From the NCBI GenBank assembly GCA_030765455.1, contig JAVCCM010000103.1:79502-143501 (forward strand): 64,000 nucleotides of DNA, in the 5' to 3' direction. Position numbers and translations under genes: made by a program. Origin of the DNA: Candidatus Electryonea clarkiae. Its GTDB lineage: Bacteria > Electryoneota > Electryoneia > Electryoneales > Electryoneaceae. The notes under the pieces are model-generated. The model did not search any database. It saw nothing but the letters and a program-made list of their open reading frames with translations, and was not told the DNA's origin. Positions 63,904-64,000 of this stretch are shown in pieces (position 1 is the first letter of the stretch; every line of letters starts with the position of its first letter).

Positions 63904-64000
63904 TCATGCTGCATAGAGCCGTTGTTTTTCACAGTCAATATGGTATTTCCAATAGTTATCCCAGTCACCGTTTCTTTTCAATGCACGCAGATCGAGTACC
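63904..64000 (-). CDS. C-terminal fragment of an unidentified protein, possibly a transposase (start outside window)
   Basis: On the minus strand an open frame enters from the window end and stops at 63904. The 31 residues visible include VLDLRALKRNGDWDNYWKYH and end EKQRLYAA. The 'LR..NGDWDxYW' wording resembles the tail of some large IS transposases, but 31 residues are too few to be sure. If so, an IS element lies just beyond the window. Confidence 0.45.
   Translation of the reverse strand, partial: VLDLRALKRNGDWDNYWKYHIDCEKQRLYAA

Overview
The window looks like a chromosome segment of a low-GC, Gram-negative, uncultivated bacterium of the FCB superphylum (the Marinimicrobia / KSB1 / Electryoneota / Cloacimonadota neighbourhood). 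This placement is an inference from family content, not from a marker-gene tree. The clues are a secreted LVIVD propeller ending in a type-IX-secretion-like C-terminal module, two PorV/PorQ-like outer-membrane proteins, CsgG-like/PEGA/DUF5683 envelope proteins, many lipoproteins with FN3 repeats, and a GH57 branching-type enzyme. A superoxide reductase, 2-Cys peroxiredoxin and PerR cluster suggests an anaerobe or microaerophile that must survive oxygen. No prophage, CRISPR array or complete IS element is visible. Intergenic DNA is rich in short dispersed hairpin repeats of several families.

Layout. 1-6.0 kb (+): 5'-truncated PcrA/UvrD helicase, NadC, GH57 enzyme, DUF58 protein. 6.2-8.4 kb: a Roco (LRR-Roc-COR) GTPase, followed by a MITE-like repeat. 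9-11.5 kb: an SppA protease fused to a beta-barrel-like N-terminus. 11.7-20 kb (-): LVIVD/sorting-domain protein, MATE exporter, oxidative-stress cluster (SOR, Prx, PerR with a perfect 23-bp palindrome), then 3-hydroxybutyryl-CoA dehydrogenase and thiolase. 21-25.7 kb: lipoprotein MsrB-MsrA fusion, then tig-clpP-clpX on the minus strand. 26-34.3 kb (-): an envelope locus built from a repeated two-gene module (CsgG-like/DUF5683 protein followed by an FN3 lipoprotein), including one copy collapsed by deletion. 34.7-37.6 kb: rhomboid protease, then an ECF sigma / zinc anti-sigma / DUF6132 / TlpA operon. 37.9-43.7 kb (-): PorV-like protein, MA-type peptidase, PriA, Der. 43.8-44.6 kb: a cluster of six palindromes followed by a hicAB toxin-antitoxin pair. 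45.7 kb: tRNA-Gly(CCC).

45.9-56.7 kb: GAF-PPM phosphatase facing a STAS anti-anti-sigma protein (a partner-switching pair), an archaeal-type GatD, a membrane protein with a spermidine-synthase-like domain, secreted/outer-membrane proteins, an HD-GYP phosphodiesterase and a glutamate dehydrogenase. 56.9-61.8 kb (+): two overlapping genes for PPDK-N (PEP-synthase-type ATP-grasp) proteins that lack the phosphohistidine and PEP domains. The second carries a GAF-like N-terminus and a C-terminal nucleotidyltransferase. This pair is the best candidate for an undescribed system here. The window ends with a frameshifted metallophosphoesterase, a bPH2 membrane protein and the 3' end of a possible transposase.

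All coordinates, starts and motifs were read by eye. Family names rest on recognised motifs, not on database searches.
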